Source: Chelonoidis abingdonii
Lineage: Eukaryota > Chordata > Testudines > Testudinidae
NCBI RefSeq assembly: GCF_003597395.2
Contig: NC_133771.1
Location: 58,505,758-58,569,757, forward strand
Length of the DNA: 64,000 nt
Direction: 5' to 3'
A program made the position numbers and the translations under genes. Shown in pieces: positions 35,512-47,700 of the stretch. Below the pieces are notes generated by a model. That model was not told the origin of the DNA. It saw nothing but the letters and a program-made list of their open reading frames with translations, and did no database searches. Every line of letters begins with the position of its first letter. Positions within the stretch are counted from its first letter, which is position 1.

Positions 35512-36275
35512 AGATCTTGTAGTCATTGTGGATAGTTCTCTGAAAACATTCACTCAATATGCAGCGGCAGTCAAAAAAGCAAACAGAATGTTGGGAGTCA
35601 TCACGAAAGGGATAGATAATAAGACAGAAAATATCATATGGCCTTTACATAAATCCATGGTACGCTCACACCTTGAATACTGCATGCAGATGTGGTCACC
35701 CCATTTCAAAAAAGATATACTGAAATTGAAAAAGGTTCAGAAAAGGGCAACAAAAATGATTAGGGGTATAGAACGGCTTCCGTATGAGAAGAGCTTAATA
35801 AGACTGGGACTCCTGAGCTTGGAAAAGAGGTGACTAAGGGGGGATATGATAGAGGTCTATAAAATTATGAGTGGTATAGAGAAAGTAAATAAGGCAGTAT
35901 TATTTACTCCTTCTCATAATACAAGAATAAGGGGCCACAAAATGAAATTAATAGGTAGCAGGTTTAAAACACACACAAGAAAGTATTTTTTCACACAACA
36001 CACTGTCAACCTCTGGAACTCCTTGCCAGAGGGTGTTGTGAAGGCCAATACTATAATGGGGTTCAAAAGGGAGCTAGATGCATGGAGGATAGGTCCATCA
36101 ATGGCTATTAGGCAGGAATGGTGTCCCTAGCCTGTTTGCCAGAAGCTGGGATTGGGTGACAGGGCATGGATCACTTGATGCTAACCTGTCTGTTCATTCC
36201 CTTTGGCCACTGTCAGAGGACAGGATACTGGGCTTGATGGACCTTTGGTCTGACCCAGTATGGCCGTTCTTATCC
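35512..36275 (+). mobile_element. CR1 LINE, 3' end, lineage I (best preserved)
   Basis: One plus frame runs from 35528 to 36130 with a single in-frame TGA at 35831-35833: the RT C-terminal region (SHLEYCMQMWSPHFKKDI, RATKMIRGIERLPYEKSLI, then after the stop [20 protein letters not shown] and [13 protein letters not shown]). The 3' UTR carries GGACCTTTGGTCTGACCC and ends GGCCGTTCTTAT. Only one stop in about 200 codons suggests a fairly recent insertion. Confidence 0.9.
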
Positions 36276-36872
36276 ATTTAAAAATAACATGCACCGTGTA
36301 TGACACAAGCATCTTTACATATACATGTACTGCATATTATGTTTATTCATTCAGGTGCACTGAACACGTGTATCTTTTTAAATATACAAAATACATACAT
36401 AAATTTGATAATACATCAATTTGATACATGCATTATTTTGATAGACACTTGGTAAAGTATAGGTAGCTTAGCAGGTTCTTTGCAAAATGTACATGGCATG
36501 ACAGGGGCTTTGCAAAGCACACATGGTCCAGGCACAGATGCTCTTGATGGGACAAGGTTCTGCATGTGAACCACTTTGGTGCAGGTAAGTCCTGCCCAAA
36601 AGAGCAAAAGCTACATGGGACATAACAGAAATAGGGACAAGGAAGCCACATATGGGTGTAGAAGGCTTTCTAGAAAGGAATGAGATCATTCTGTACATGC
36701 CTTACAAAAATCGACCAGATTTCCTGCATGGCTACCAAAGTGCCCACAGACAATGCAAGTCATGCAAAGAATCCTGTTATACTTCTAAAATCTAAGGAGG
36801 TTCCTAGGCAGCAAACTGCATTGACTGGAAATTCCAGATAAGATGCCAGTTTTTATATATATATATATATAT
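36276..36872. other. Intronic DNA, no feature recognised
   Basis: Nothing recognised; ends in a (TA)n tract at 36853-36872. Confidence 0.45.
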
Positions 36873-39800
36873 TTGAGGTTCCTTGCGCAGAATCATTAGC
36901 TGTTCTAGGCACTCGCACTCTCTGGACAAGAGCTCTGCTGTTGTTCCTGGACTCTGTTGGAGCCACTCACCCACCTTAGGAGTCACAGCCCCGAGGGCGG
37001 CTGAGCCGACCACTGGGACCCGACCTTCAACTTTGACCTTCACTTTCCACATCCTCTCTAGTTCCTCTTTCAGGCGCCCTGGTAACTCTTTTTCTCCAGC
37101 TTTCATGGGATTTCCCTCGTTCCTGATGTTGCGTGTCACATTGGCACTGCTCTATGCGCTTATCACCACCGCCTGTCTTTGGTCTGCCTAGTCTATCCAC
37201 TGACCTGTGCCGGTTGTGGAACAAGAGGACTGCAATGTGTGTGAAATGGCCAGAATCACACTTTTGCCTGTCCGTCTGGATCTGGAAGGTCCCACCTAAG
37301 ATCTAGCCCTGCTATACTCGCACTTCCTGTGCGAATCTCCCATCTTGGTTCCTGGGAGGGTCTAGCCCATCAACGCTGTGCCAGGATTTCCTGTACACAA
37401 TGCCAGCCACTTGGTTGTGCCGTTCAGTGTATGCTGTTCCTCGCCTGCATCTTACCATCCTGCCACTATGTGTTGGACTGTCTCCTGAGGCCTCTCTGCA
37501 CAGTCTGCACCTTGGGTCCTCTCTACTAGTGGGTAGACCCCTCGCCCAATGGAATGGTGCTCAGTGCCTGTTCTCTGTGCTGCTATGATCAGTGCCTCAG
37601 TGCCTGTCTTTTAGTCCAGCCCTTCCAGCCACTGGTTAGGATTTCCGCAATACGTCAGCCACCTCAGCTATCTGGTCGATGGTACATCTTCCATGCATGG
37701 TCTCTTAGTCTTGCCCATGGCATACTTCTTCTGCTTGGTCCTTGCCTCCCTATCGGCGCTGCTAGAGCCCGCCTCCAAGCAATTCTCGTCAGCAGCCATC
37801 TTTGGCGGGCCCATCTACTGATGTATCCCTAATGTTCCGGTTTCATCCAGGACAGTGGCCTTCGACGCCGTCACCAGCCCCGCCCGCTTCTTTCCGGCTG
37901 GTATAAGGCTAGTCAAATTGAGTGTGTCTGGACTTGGGTGGCAACCTCCGTTGTCAATTGCTGAGGAGCTTCACAGGGTTTTCCCCATCGACAGCCTCCT
38001 CGCATTGCTCCTCTCTTGGCCACACTCACAGTAACCGGCAGGGTAACTGATGCCAGCCAGGAGGCGATACCGTTGATGCGCGTGGATCTTGTTCTTCCCA
38101 CTGAGCTGGCTCTTCAGGACCTGTCTTATCCTTTGGTGATACTTGGATGTTGCTCGTCCTTCCTTGCTCTCTCATCGTCGGTTCCATGTGACTGCGGGAT
38201 GCCAGGTACTTTGTAAGCTGGTCTGGTATGTTCTGCATGTGGGCCTGCTGTAGTTCACCCCAATATCTTGACTACCTCCCTCTCTCAACTACCATCGGCG
38301 CACATTCTCCTAGTCCCGAATGACATCGCCGATATCTCAAGTAGATACGCGCAGGTGGATAGCGAGTCGATGTCTCGTTCATTCTTAGCATAGAGCTTGA
38401 TGTCATCCATGTAGAGGAGGTGGCTGATGGTAGTTCCACTCCTGAACCTGTACCGTAGCCAGTCCTTGTGATTATCTGGCTGAGGGGGTTTAAGCCTATG
38501 CAGAACAGCAGCGGGGACAGTGCATCACCTTGGTATATGCCACACTTTGATGGCCACTGTGCAAGCTGCCTTGAGTTGATTCTAGTGTTTGTCTTCCATA
38601 GTCCCATTGAGTTCTTGAGGAAGGTCCTTAGTGTCCTGTAGACTTTGTATAGCGCCAGACTATCACAGATCCACGTGTGCGGATTGAGTCATAGGCTTTC
38701 CTGTAGTCAATCCAGGCTGTGCTCAGATTGGTCTGCCTAGACCCTGAGTCTGGGCGACGTGCTCTATCTATGAGCAACTGGTGTTTGAGCCTCTGGTGTG
38801 TTCCCAATGCCCTTCTGAGCTGTGCTCCACGTACTGGCCCATGTGGTCCTGTAGCTTGGCAGCTATGATCGCTGATAGGACTTTCCATGTTGTGGGAGGC
38901 AGGTTATTGGCCGGTAGTTGGCCGGTTCTGTCCCTTCAGGGGTCTTTCATGATCAGCACTGTCCTTCCTTGTGTTAGCCCAGGTTGGGTGGGAGCTGCTT
39001 TTGTAGCCTGGTTCAATTAAATCCGTATCATATCAGAGCAGCGAGCAGCTGCGTACTGGAAGAATGGGAAAGACTCATAACACAGTGGCAAAAAAGTGGC
39101 TGCCAGGACCCTGAGCAACAAGCGACAGCAGTCTCCCATGTGATGAACAAGAAACCAGCAACCATCAGCAGTAGAAGACATCCAGCAGCGGTCAAAACAT
39201 GAAGAGCTGGACACGCACGCTGGACTCATCGAAGACATGATCCACACCTACTCGAGGCTAAAGCGTAAACTAACAGCAGTGGGTGCATGACGCCTACGCA
39301 TGCAACAGAGTTAAAACCGAGTCTGCTTAAGTTCAGTCAGGCTTTCGTAGCCCCATCCAGACGTAGTCGGAACCTGGACTAAACGTCAACAATGGTACCG
39401 GAGAAGAAGGCACTAGGTGTCCCGAGACTGCCTTATGTTTGTGACAAGAAGACCCCGTGCTGCAATGGATGAACAGTTACCATACTCAGGGTCGCAACTA
39501 TAACTCCGGGTGCACTGGTCCAATTACTCACGCTGCCTCCTCGCCAGCGAGAACCACTTGGAGCCTTAGAAGGTGTCTCTATCACGCACATGTTCAACTA
39601 TAGCTGGCCTTCCGAAGCGTCAACAGGCACCACACATGGTGCCTAGTCTACATGCACTGCAGCTGAGCTCAGCATATGGGAGCATTGGCGTGAACAACAC
39701 CTCTTTCTCGCACAGCTCCAAAATGTTAACACCTCTTCAGTAAACTCCATAGATAGTATGTCAGTCGCGCCCAAGACCAAGGTCTGAGACCAGACCAATC

Positions 39801-39925
39801 TGAGCAACAGCCTGGATTGATCCCGTTCAGTTTCTGCTGCTGGTGGCTCTGCTTGTTATTGTGTTGTTGCCACTGCAGTGGGAGTACAACCTTGGATGGC
39901 TTCCTTGGAGAACAGGGCCATTTAC
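36873..39925 (-). mobile_element. R2/R4-like (RLE-type) LINE, left arm of palindrome
   Basis: On the minus strand, with many frameshifts: LLIDRA...SRQTNLSTAWIDYRKAYDS (about 38790-38690, RT with its conserved Asp), KCGIYQGDALSPLLFCIGL (about 38550-38490), a YMDD-type region near 38410, LDKC/MVVERG-like residues (38300-38275), and a C-terminus with VVGSAALGAVTPKVGEWLQQ (37020-36950). These match the vertebrate LINE family with a C-terminal restriction-like endonuclease. The 3' end at 36873 runs straight into (TA)n. Indel density is far above that of the flanks, so it is non-coding as written. Confidence 0.8.
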
Positions 39926-40890
39926 NNNNNNNNNNNNNNNNNNNNNNNNNGTAAATGGCCCTGTTCTCCAAGGAAGCCATCCAAGGTTGTACTCCCACTG
40001 CAGTGGCAACAACACAATAACAAGCAGAGCCACCAGCAGCAGAAACTGAACGGGATCAATCCAGGCTGTTGCTCAGATTGGTCTGGTCTCAGACCTTGGT
40101 CTTGGGCGCGACTGACATACTATCTATGGAGTTTACTGAAGAGGTGTTAACATTTTGGAGCTGTGCGAGAAAGAGGTGTTGTTCACGCCAATGCTCCCAT
40201 ATGCTGAGCTCAGCTGCAGTGCATGTAGACTAGGCACCATGTGTGGTGCCTGTTGACGCTTCGGAAGGCCAGCTATAGTTGAACATGTGCGTGATAGAGA
40301 CACCTTCTAAGGCTCCAAGTGGTTCTCGCTGGCGAGGAGGCAGCGTGAGTAATTGGACCAGTGCACCCGGAGTTATAGTTGCGACCCTGAGTATGGTAAC
40401 TGTTCATCCATTGCAGCACGGGGTCTTCTTGTCACAAACATAAGGCAGTCTCGGGACACCTAGTGCCTTCTTCTCCGGTACCATTGTTGACGTTTAGTCC
40501 AGGTTCCGACTACGTCTGGATGGGGCTACGAAAGCCTGACTGAACTTAAGCAGACTCGGTTTTAACTCTGTTGCATGCGTAGGCGTCATGCACCCACTGC
40601 TGTTAGTTTACGCTTTAGCCTCGAGTAGGTGTGGATCATGTCTTCGATGAGTCCAGCGTGCGTGTCCAGCTCTTCATGTTTTGACCGCTGCTGGATGTCT
40701 TCTACTGCTGATGGTTGCTGGTTTCTTGTTCATCACATGGGAGACTGCTGTCGCTTGTTGCTCAGGGTCCTGGCAGCCACTTTTTTGCCACTGTGTTATG
40801 AGTCTTTCCCATTCTTCCAGTACGCAGCTGCTCGCTGCTCTGATATGATACGGATTTAATTGAACCAGGCTACAAAAGCAGCTCCCACCC
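38986..40890. repeat. Perfect inverted repeat, 2 x 940 bp, around the gap
   Basis: 38986-39925 and 39951-40890 are exact reverse complements (positions sum to 79876) as far as I compared them. Outside these points the arms remain homologous but differ by many indels. Exact identity next to noisy arms is not expected from natural gene conversion over this span. Confidence 0.9.
39926..39950. other. Assembly gap, 25 N
   Basis: Exactly 25 unknown bases at the centre of the palindrome. A fixed small gap is a typical placeholder left by a gap-filling program, not a measured distance. Confidence 0.95.
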
Positions 40891-43120
40891 AAACCTGCTA
40901 ACACAAGGCAAGGACATGTGCTGATCATGAATAGACCCCTGAAGGACAGAACCGCGCCAACGCTACCGGCAATAACCTGCCTCCCCAACATGGAAAGGTC
41001 CTTCAGCGATCATAGCTGCCAAGCTACAAGGACCACTGGGCCAGTACGTGGAGCCACAGCTCAGAAGGCATCTTGGGAACCACACCAGAGGCTCAAACAC
41101 CAGTTGCTCATAGATAGAGCAGTCGCCCAAGACTCAGGGTCTAGGCAGACCGAATCTGAGCACAAGCCTGGATTGACTGAGCAGGAAGCCTATGACTCAA
41201 TCGCGCACACGTGGATCTGTGATAGTCTGGGCTATACAAAGTCTGAACAGGACACGTAAGGACCTTCCTGCAAGAACTCAGATGGGACTATGGAAGAAAA
41301 GCACTAGAATCAACGTCAAGGCAGCTGCACAGTGGCCATCAAAGTGTGGACATATAGCCAAGGTGATGCACTGTCCCCGCTGCTGTTCTGCATAGGCTTA
41401 AACCCCCTCAGCCAGATAATTCACAAGGACTGGCTACGGGTACAGGCTTCAGGAGTGGACACTACCACAGCCACCTGCCTTACATTGGATGACATCAAGC
41501 TCATATGCTAAGAATGATACGAGACATCTGACTCGCTATCCACCTCGCGTATCTACTATGAGGATATCGGATGTCATTTCGACTGGAGGAGAATGTGGCC
41601 GATGGTAGTTGAGAGAGGGAGGTAGTCAAGATATTGGGGTGAACTACAGCAGGCCCACATGCAGAACATACCAGACCAGCTTACAAAGTACCTGGCATCC
41701 CGCAGTCACATGGAACCGACGATGAGAGAGCAAGGAAGGACGAGCAACATCCAAGTATCACCAAAGGATAAGACAGGTCCTGAAGAGCCAGCTCAGTGGG
41801 AAGAACAAGATCCACGCGCATCAACGGTATCGCCTCCTGGCTGGCATCAGTTACCCTGCCGGTTATAGTGAGCTGGGCCAAGGAGGAAATGCGATGGATG
41901 GCTGCGATGGGGAAAACCCTGTGAATAGCTCCTCAGACCACATGACACGGAGGTTCACCCAAGTCCAACACTGAACTGCAATTGACTCAGCCATGATACC
42001 AGCCGGAAGATGAAGCGGGCGGGGCTTGGTGACGGCGTCGAGGCCACTTTGTCCGTGGATGAGAACCCGGGATACATTCTAGGATACATCGAGTAGATGG
42101 CCCGCCAAAGATGGCTGCTGAGAGAATTGCTCTGGAGGGCGGCTCTAGCAGCGCACGATAGGGCAGGCAAGACCAAGCAGAAGAAGTATGCGCATGGCAA
42201 GACAAAGACCGCATGGGATGGTACCATCGACCAGATAGCTGAGGTGGCTTGACGATTGGGGAATCCTACAGTGGCTGGAAGGGCTGGACTAAAAGACAAG
42301 GCACTCGAGGCCACTGATCATAGCAGCACAGGAACAGGCACTGAGCACCGATTCCATTGAGGCAGGGTCTACTCACTAGGAGAGGATCCCAAGGTGCAGA
42401 CTGTGCAGAGAGGCCTGTCAGGAGACAGTCCAACACATAGTGCGCAGGATGGTAAGGATGCAGGCAGGAACAGCATACACTGAACGGGCACAACCAAGTG
42501 GCTGGCATTGTGTACAGGAACATCGCTGCACAGCGTTGATGGGCTAGACCCTCCCAAGAACCAGATGGGAGATTCACAGAGTTGCGTAGTAATAGCAGAG
42601 GCTAGACGATTAGTGTGGGACTTCCAGATCAGACGGACAGGCAACGTGTGATCTGTGCCTCACCCATATTCCATTGTCGGTTCTTTCACAACCTGGCCAG
42701 TCAGTGGTAGATAGGCAAACCAGAAGACCAGCCGGTGGTGATAAGCGTATAGAGCAGTGCCAATGTGACACGCAACATCAGGAAGAGGGAAATCATGAAA
42801 GCTCGGAGCAACCAGATGTTAACAGGGGCCCTGGATAATGAGGAACTAGAGAGGAGTGTGGAAAGTGAAGCTCAAATGATGGGTCCCAGTGGTCCGGCTC
42901 AGCGCCCTGCGGGCTGTGCTCCTGAAGGGGTGTAGTAGGCTCCACACAGAGTCCCAGAACAACAGCAGAGCTCTTGTTCCAGAGAGTGCAGTTGCCTAGC
43001 GAACAGCTAATGATTCTGCGCAAGGAACCTCAAGAACCCTCAAACTCCCAGGCCTCTGGTAGAGGACCCGAGGTTGAGGAAGACACATACCACCCATAGG
43101 GGTGAGAGGGGAATTTTTTT
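39951..43120 (+). mobile_element. R2/R4-like (RLE-type) LINE, right arm of palindrome
   Basis: Plus strand: VLIM and ITCLPNME (about 40918-40995), LKHQLLIDRAVAQDS (41092-41136), a KCG...QGDALSPLLF-equivalent near 41345-41400, and a C-terminus near 42880-42990. Unlike the left arm it continues past GGAACCTCAA (43024-43033) into a 3' UTR with GGCCTCTGGTAGAGGACCCG and GTGAGAGGGG, ending in T7(TA)n(CA)n at 43114-43146. This arm may be the real insertion. Frameshifts abound. Confidence 0.8.
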
Positions 43121-43703
43121 ATATATATAAAAACACACACACACACCTTTTTGGTAAAATACGAAGCTTGGGTCATGCAACCAACCTTAACTCTGCTTCA
43201 TAGTGCCATCCTGATGACTACCACAAACCCAGACATCAAACAGGTCATTCCTATTAGTGACCATAAAAATATTTTGTACCTTACTCTTAATAAACCTGTG
43301 TGAAAGGATGGATCCAATGTCTGAGTCTGGCAGGTCTCAAGATGACCATGGGGGCAGTTCAGGTAACTAGCTAGGCAGTTGTTAACTGTCAAATGGTTTT
43401 TATGGTGTGTTGCTTTGTTAGTTTATAATCTAACATGTTAACTTAGAACTTCCTAGAGAAAGCTTGCGAGTATTTTGAAAACATTACCAACTATTACTGA
43501 AGTCTTAACAGTTTTTGGATGAAGTGATAAATTCTTTCATCCTTTATTGCAAATTAACAAAGTTGTTTAGTCTGGGAACAAATGAATGGTTAGAATAATC
43601 ACAAAAGACAAATAAAGGTGGAAGACATATCCCAGTATGGAGAAAGGCAGTTATTAAAATCAGTTATTTCACAATATCTTGAGTTCACAAGGTGGGTGAG
43701 CTA
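43121..43703. other. Intronic DNA, no feature recognised
   Basis: After the (TA)(CA) tract nothing recognisable. Confidence 0.45.
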
Positions 43704-44630
43704 AGTTCCCTGTAAGCTGCACGGCCATGCAGCTGCCTATTTAGCACTGTGCAGGCGTTCAGGGAACCCGCTCAGCCGGGACCTGCCGCGGCCAGGGGAG
43801 GGGCGCCCATAGGCACTGACTTCCTCTCTAGCTAGGGGTGTGCCACCTACCCCTCCACCCAAGTCCCCACCTCCTCCTCCAAGCATGCCCCATTCCCACC
43901 CCTTCCCCTCCCTCTCAGAGCTTCCTACACACCGCAAAAAAGCTGTTTGCAGGAGACACTGGGGAGGAGGAGGAGTTGGCCAGTGGGGCTGCTAGCAGGT
44001 GAGAGGCACCAGGAGGGTGGGGGAAGCTTGGCTGCTGGTGGGTGCTGCTGAGCAGCACTCACTAATTTTTCTCTGTGGGCACCCCTCCCCCAGTCCCAAC
44101 TCAGCCCCAGACCTGCCACTGCCAGTGAAGGGGTGGCCCAAATCCAGCCCCAGCCAGGACCTGCCATGGCCAGGGCACCCCCTCCCCTCCCCAGCCCCAA
44201 CTCAGCCCCAGCCTGGACCTGCTGTGGCCAGAGGAGGGGCACCCATCCCGCAGCCCCAGAACTGCTGCAGTGGGAAGAGGCACCTCTGCCCCCCAACCCA
44301 AGCACTGCTGCGGGGAGAAAGAGCTGGGGGTGGAGTTCTCTTTCCCAGCCCTAGTCCCAGAGCACCCTCTTGCATCCCAAACCCCTCATCCCCAGCCCCA
44401 CCCCAGAGCCCACCCTCACAGCCGGAGCCCTCACTCCCCTACACACCCCAACCCTCTGCCCTAGCCCTGAGCCCACTCCCACACTCCAAACTCCTCAGCC
44501 CCACCCCCCACCATATTATTTTTGTTATGTGCACCAATATGAAGGTGATATGTGACACATCACCTCCATATTGGTGCACATAACAAAATTAATTCCACAA
44601 ATGGATGGGAAAAATTAGAGGGAACACTGA
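43704..44630. mobile_element. hAT element, about 927 bp, GC-rich interior
   Basis: Left end AGTTCCCTGTAAGCTG, right end TTAGAGGGAACACTGA: inverted AGTTCCCT/AGGGAACACT. Approximate 8-bp flanks GTGAGCTA (43696-43703) and GTGAGGTA (44631-44638). The interior 44090-44480 is a degenerate C-rich repeat built from AGCCCCAACTCAGCCCCAG-like units; proline-rich frames there are not genes. A near-perfect hairpin occupies 44519-44589. Confidence 0.65.
44519..44589. repeat. Hairpin inside the hAT element
   Basis: TTTTGTTATGTGCACCAATA and its complement TATTGGTGCACATAACAAAA frame a shorter complementary pair (AGGTGAT/ATCACCT) and a loop of about 8 bases. Confidence 0.85.
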
Positions 44631-44633
44631 GTG

Positions 44634-44757
44634 AGGTAATATCTTTTATTGTACAAACTTCTGTTGGTGAGAGAGACAGTCCAATAAAAGATATTACCTT
44701 GCCCATTCTTGTCTCTCCAATATCCTGGGACTGACATGGCTACAACTACACTGCATA
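44634..44757. repeat. Old interspersed repeat with 18-bp inverted arms
   Basis: AGGTAATATCTTTTATTG (44634-44651) is exactly complementary to CAATAAAAGATATTACCT (44682-44699). The following TCTCTCCAATATCCTGGGAC and GACATGGCTACAACTACACT are familiar from widespread amniote repeats; I cannot name the family. Confidence 0.55.
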
Positions 44758-47700
44758 TCTTGAGATGGCATATTTGATTCTACATACATCAAACCCTTTC
44801 CCGTATCCTTTCAGCAGGTCAACCTCCTATTGAAGTCTTCATTGACAGGTATGTCTGTGTAAGAAGCAGGAGATTAGCTGAACTGATGGTGGACACCCAA
44901 TCTGCTTGTGTAAATTTAACATACACAGGTTTTTAAAGTAATATCATATGACCCATTATTTAAATACAGAAAGGGCAGAGTAAATGAATCTCTGGTTTAG
45001 TGGTATATACAAGATGGGCAGGGAAAGATATGAAAAGTTAAAGTAGATGTTGGAGTTGGAATCTCAAAACTGTTGTTTTTGATTGATTAATCTAACCTTC
45101 TATAGAGGCAGAATTACAGGATCAGATATCTTAGTTAAGACTGAGACTTTTTGTTTAGAAATTTAAAAGTGTACCATTGCAAATCAAAGTATTAGTCACT
45201 TTATTATAATTACTTGTATCCAGGCATTTTGTACACTAAATGCAACAGAAAAAGTGTAACTGCATCAGTCGAAACAGCCTACAAGAAAAGAAAGAAAGAG
45301 AGGTCACACTGACTCATGTTGAAATCTCAATAAAATTCATGAAATAAATGTTAGTTGGGCTTTAGTCATTCCACTGGCTTTGCTATGAAAATTAATTTCT
45401 TGTTGGGTATCTTGCCTGATCAAATTATTAAACACATTTCCAGAGTTGGAGGGGGGAGGGAATTGTTTTTGATGAAGATGAGTCTGTAGATGTGTGGTCC
45501 ACATCTGAGCTAGAGAATCAATCAACTTCTAGATCTCTAGGCTATGAAAATAAATAGATAAAATACTGACACAGCTGTCTGGACTAAAGAGAATGTGTAG
45601 ACCTAAATTTCTAGGTCACATCCTAAAGTGAAAAGAATTGTGAGCAACTAAAGGTCGGGCTTCCATTTATTCCAGAGAACAATTTCTCAGTTATTGTCAT
45701 AATATCACTTGGCACTCCAAACATCAAGCTAACTGCTCCTCTCACAGAAGCCTCTTCTAAGTTGTTAAAAATACTCATTCCTGACAAAGAATGTAGAGGA
45801 ACAAATGGGGAAGAAAGTTGAGCTGCAGGGATAGCTAAGGACAAACCATCCTCAGCACCACTTCAGAAATTAGTTAAAACATGCTTGGAGCAACCTCATT
45901 TAATTGAAATAGGAGAGCACATTTTTGGCTATTAACAAATTAAGCTCCACACCACCCAGGAGAGGCAGGCAAGTGTGTAAGCCACAGTACAAAAACCCAG
46001 TGGGGTTCCAAGTTTACTATAGCTGGTCAATATTTGTTTTCAGATTTAATAATTAAAAAAACCCACATTGTATTTTTAATTGTAAAGGAAAACTGTTGCT
46101 GTTTTCTTACTAACTCTAACATTTAACATCTCTCCATATCAAATAAACCTGGTGCATTTCTAATATGGTGATGAGCACATTATAAAATACCATAAATGGA
46201 AACTAGATTTTTCAAACTGACACTTTGACAAAAACAACCTGCCATTTCACAAAGTACATTCCTTCTGGCTTGTACACCTTCATTTGTAAGAGAGTTGCTG
46301 CAGGGAGGTACCTCATTAAAGTACCTCACATTCTCTTTTAAGCATATTAGAGAAATTTGCAGCAAAGGAGCTAAACCAAATCAAACCTTTACCAGTGTAA
46401 ACTGCACTCATGTGACACTTTTATGAGGTTTTGGAAGCCCTTAGGAGTTTGAACTTTCTGGTCTTTCTGGTGCTAACAGAAGTGAAAAACACATTACCAA
46501 AACATCCCTACTTTTGTCACTGAAGTCAACAGCTATGACTCAGAACAGGCACGCAGATCTACTTAAGATAGACATTTTACATAGTCACTTTCTGGCTGTA
46601 ATTGTGACTTGTTCAAATAAAATCACACAGACAGTCCGTGCACAAGGCAGGATTAGAATACAGGAGTTTCTGGCTTCCAGTCCCATGTCCATACCAATCC
46701 CTTCCCCATCTACAATAGGGGTCTTAAATCAGGTTTCCTTTTGGATTAGGGATTCAGCAACCACCATTCAGAAGAATTGCAACTGGAAGGCTGGGAAACA
46801 GCATTAAGCATTAACAAATTCCCTCTCACATCTCATTAAGCCACTTTCAAGAAGGGAATTACTACAGGATTTCTGCCACATGTGATGTGTTCTGAGGCTG
46901 GCCGCTCCATCCTTGGAAAGGAGGAGCACAATTTACTCTTAATCAATCAATTCCCAAAGGAGAGATGGAGATTTATTTTAAAATTGTGAAGTCAGAACTC
47001 ATGAAAATAGTGAAGGTTTTCTAATGAGAAATAGAAATCTGACCAATGCCCTGATTGAAGACAAGGCTATGCGGTCCACCTTCTCACCAGAAAGGCACAC
47101 TCTGCTTGTGGCATTTGCAAAGGCTCATTTGCAAAGGATTTTAGTTGCTTGAACAGAGCTTCAGATCAATAGGAGGAGGAGGGGATTATCTGTGTTCCAG
47201 GAGCACCTCCCCCTCCAGAGCACCTATCCCTGCTGCAGGGAAAACAGAAATGGGGTTGTTTGGTAGATATATGAAGATTGAAATCTTTCCCTCTCCCTGA
47301 AGTAGATCTGTTCTGTTTGTTTCTGCTATTGCATCTCACAGCAAGAGCTTCACTCGCAAATGTGTTTCCCTGTGAACGTGGGACTGTTCAAAGCAAACAT
47401 TTCTTTCTTAGCACTGAACCATGTTGAAAGGAGGCTTAGAATTGCTTAGCTGCATGTGTGAAGAGGCTGGCATTTCTGTTAGCAAAGAGAAATAATTGAA
47501 CGTGGATTGCCTGTTGTGCCTGTAATCTTCAAGGTTAACCCTATGCATTCATTCATCCTTTGCACTCCTGCATTCACAGCCAGCACTTTGGGGAGCTAAT
47601 TTGTACTTCTTTAATTTCATCATCCTCAGAAATTAGAAACAAAGGACTAGGAAATAAAAAAGATTCAAGCTGACTCTGGACCATCTCCTCTTAACAGTTA

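Noticed and set aside
36873..43032. Natural giant palindrome comparable to sex-chromosome palindromes
   Set aside because: Mixed perfect and noisy arms around a placeholder gap point to misassembly.
43999..44583. 194-residue proline/serine-rich frame
   Set aside because: Product of a C-rich degenerate repeat in a hAT element; no start context or homology.
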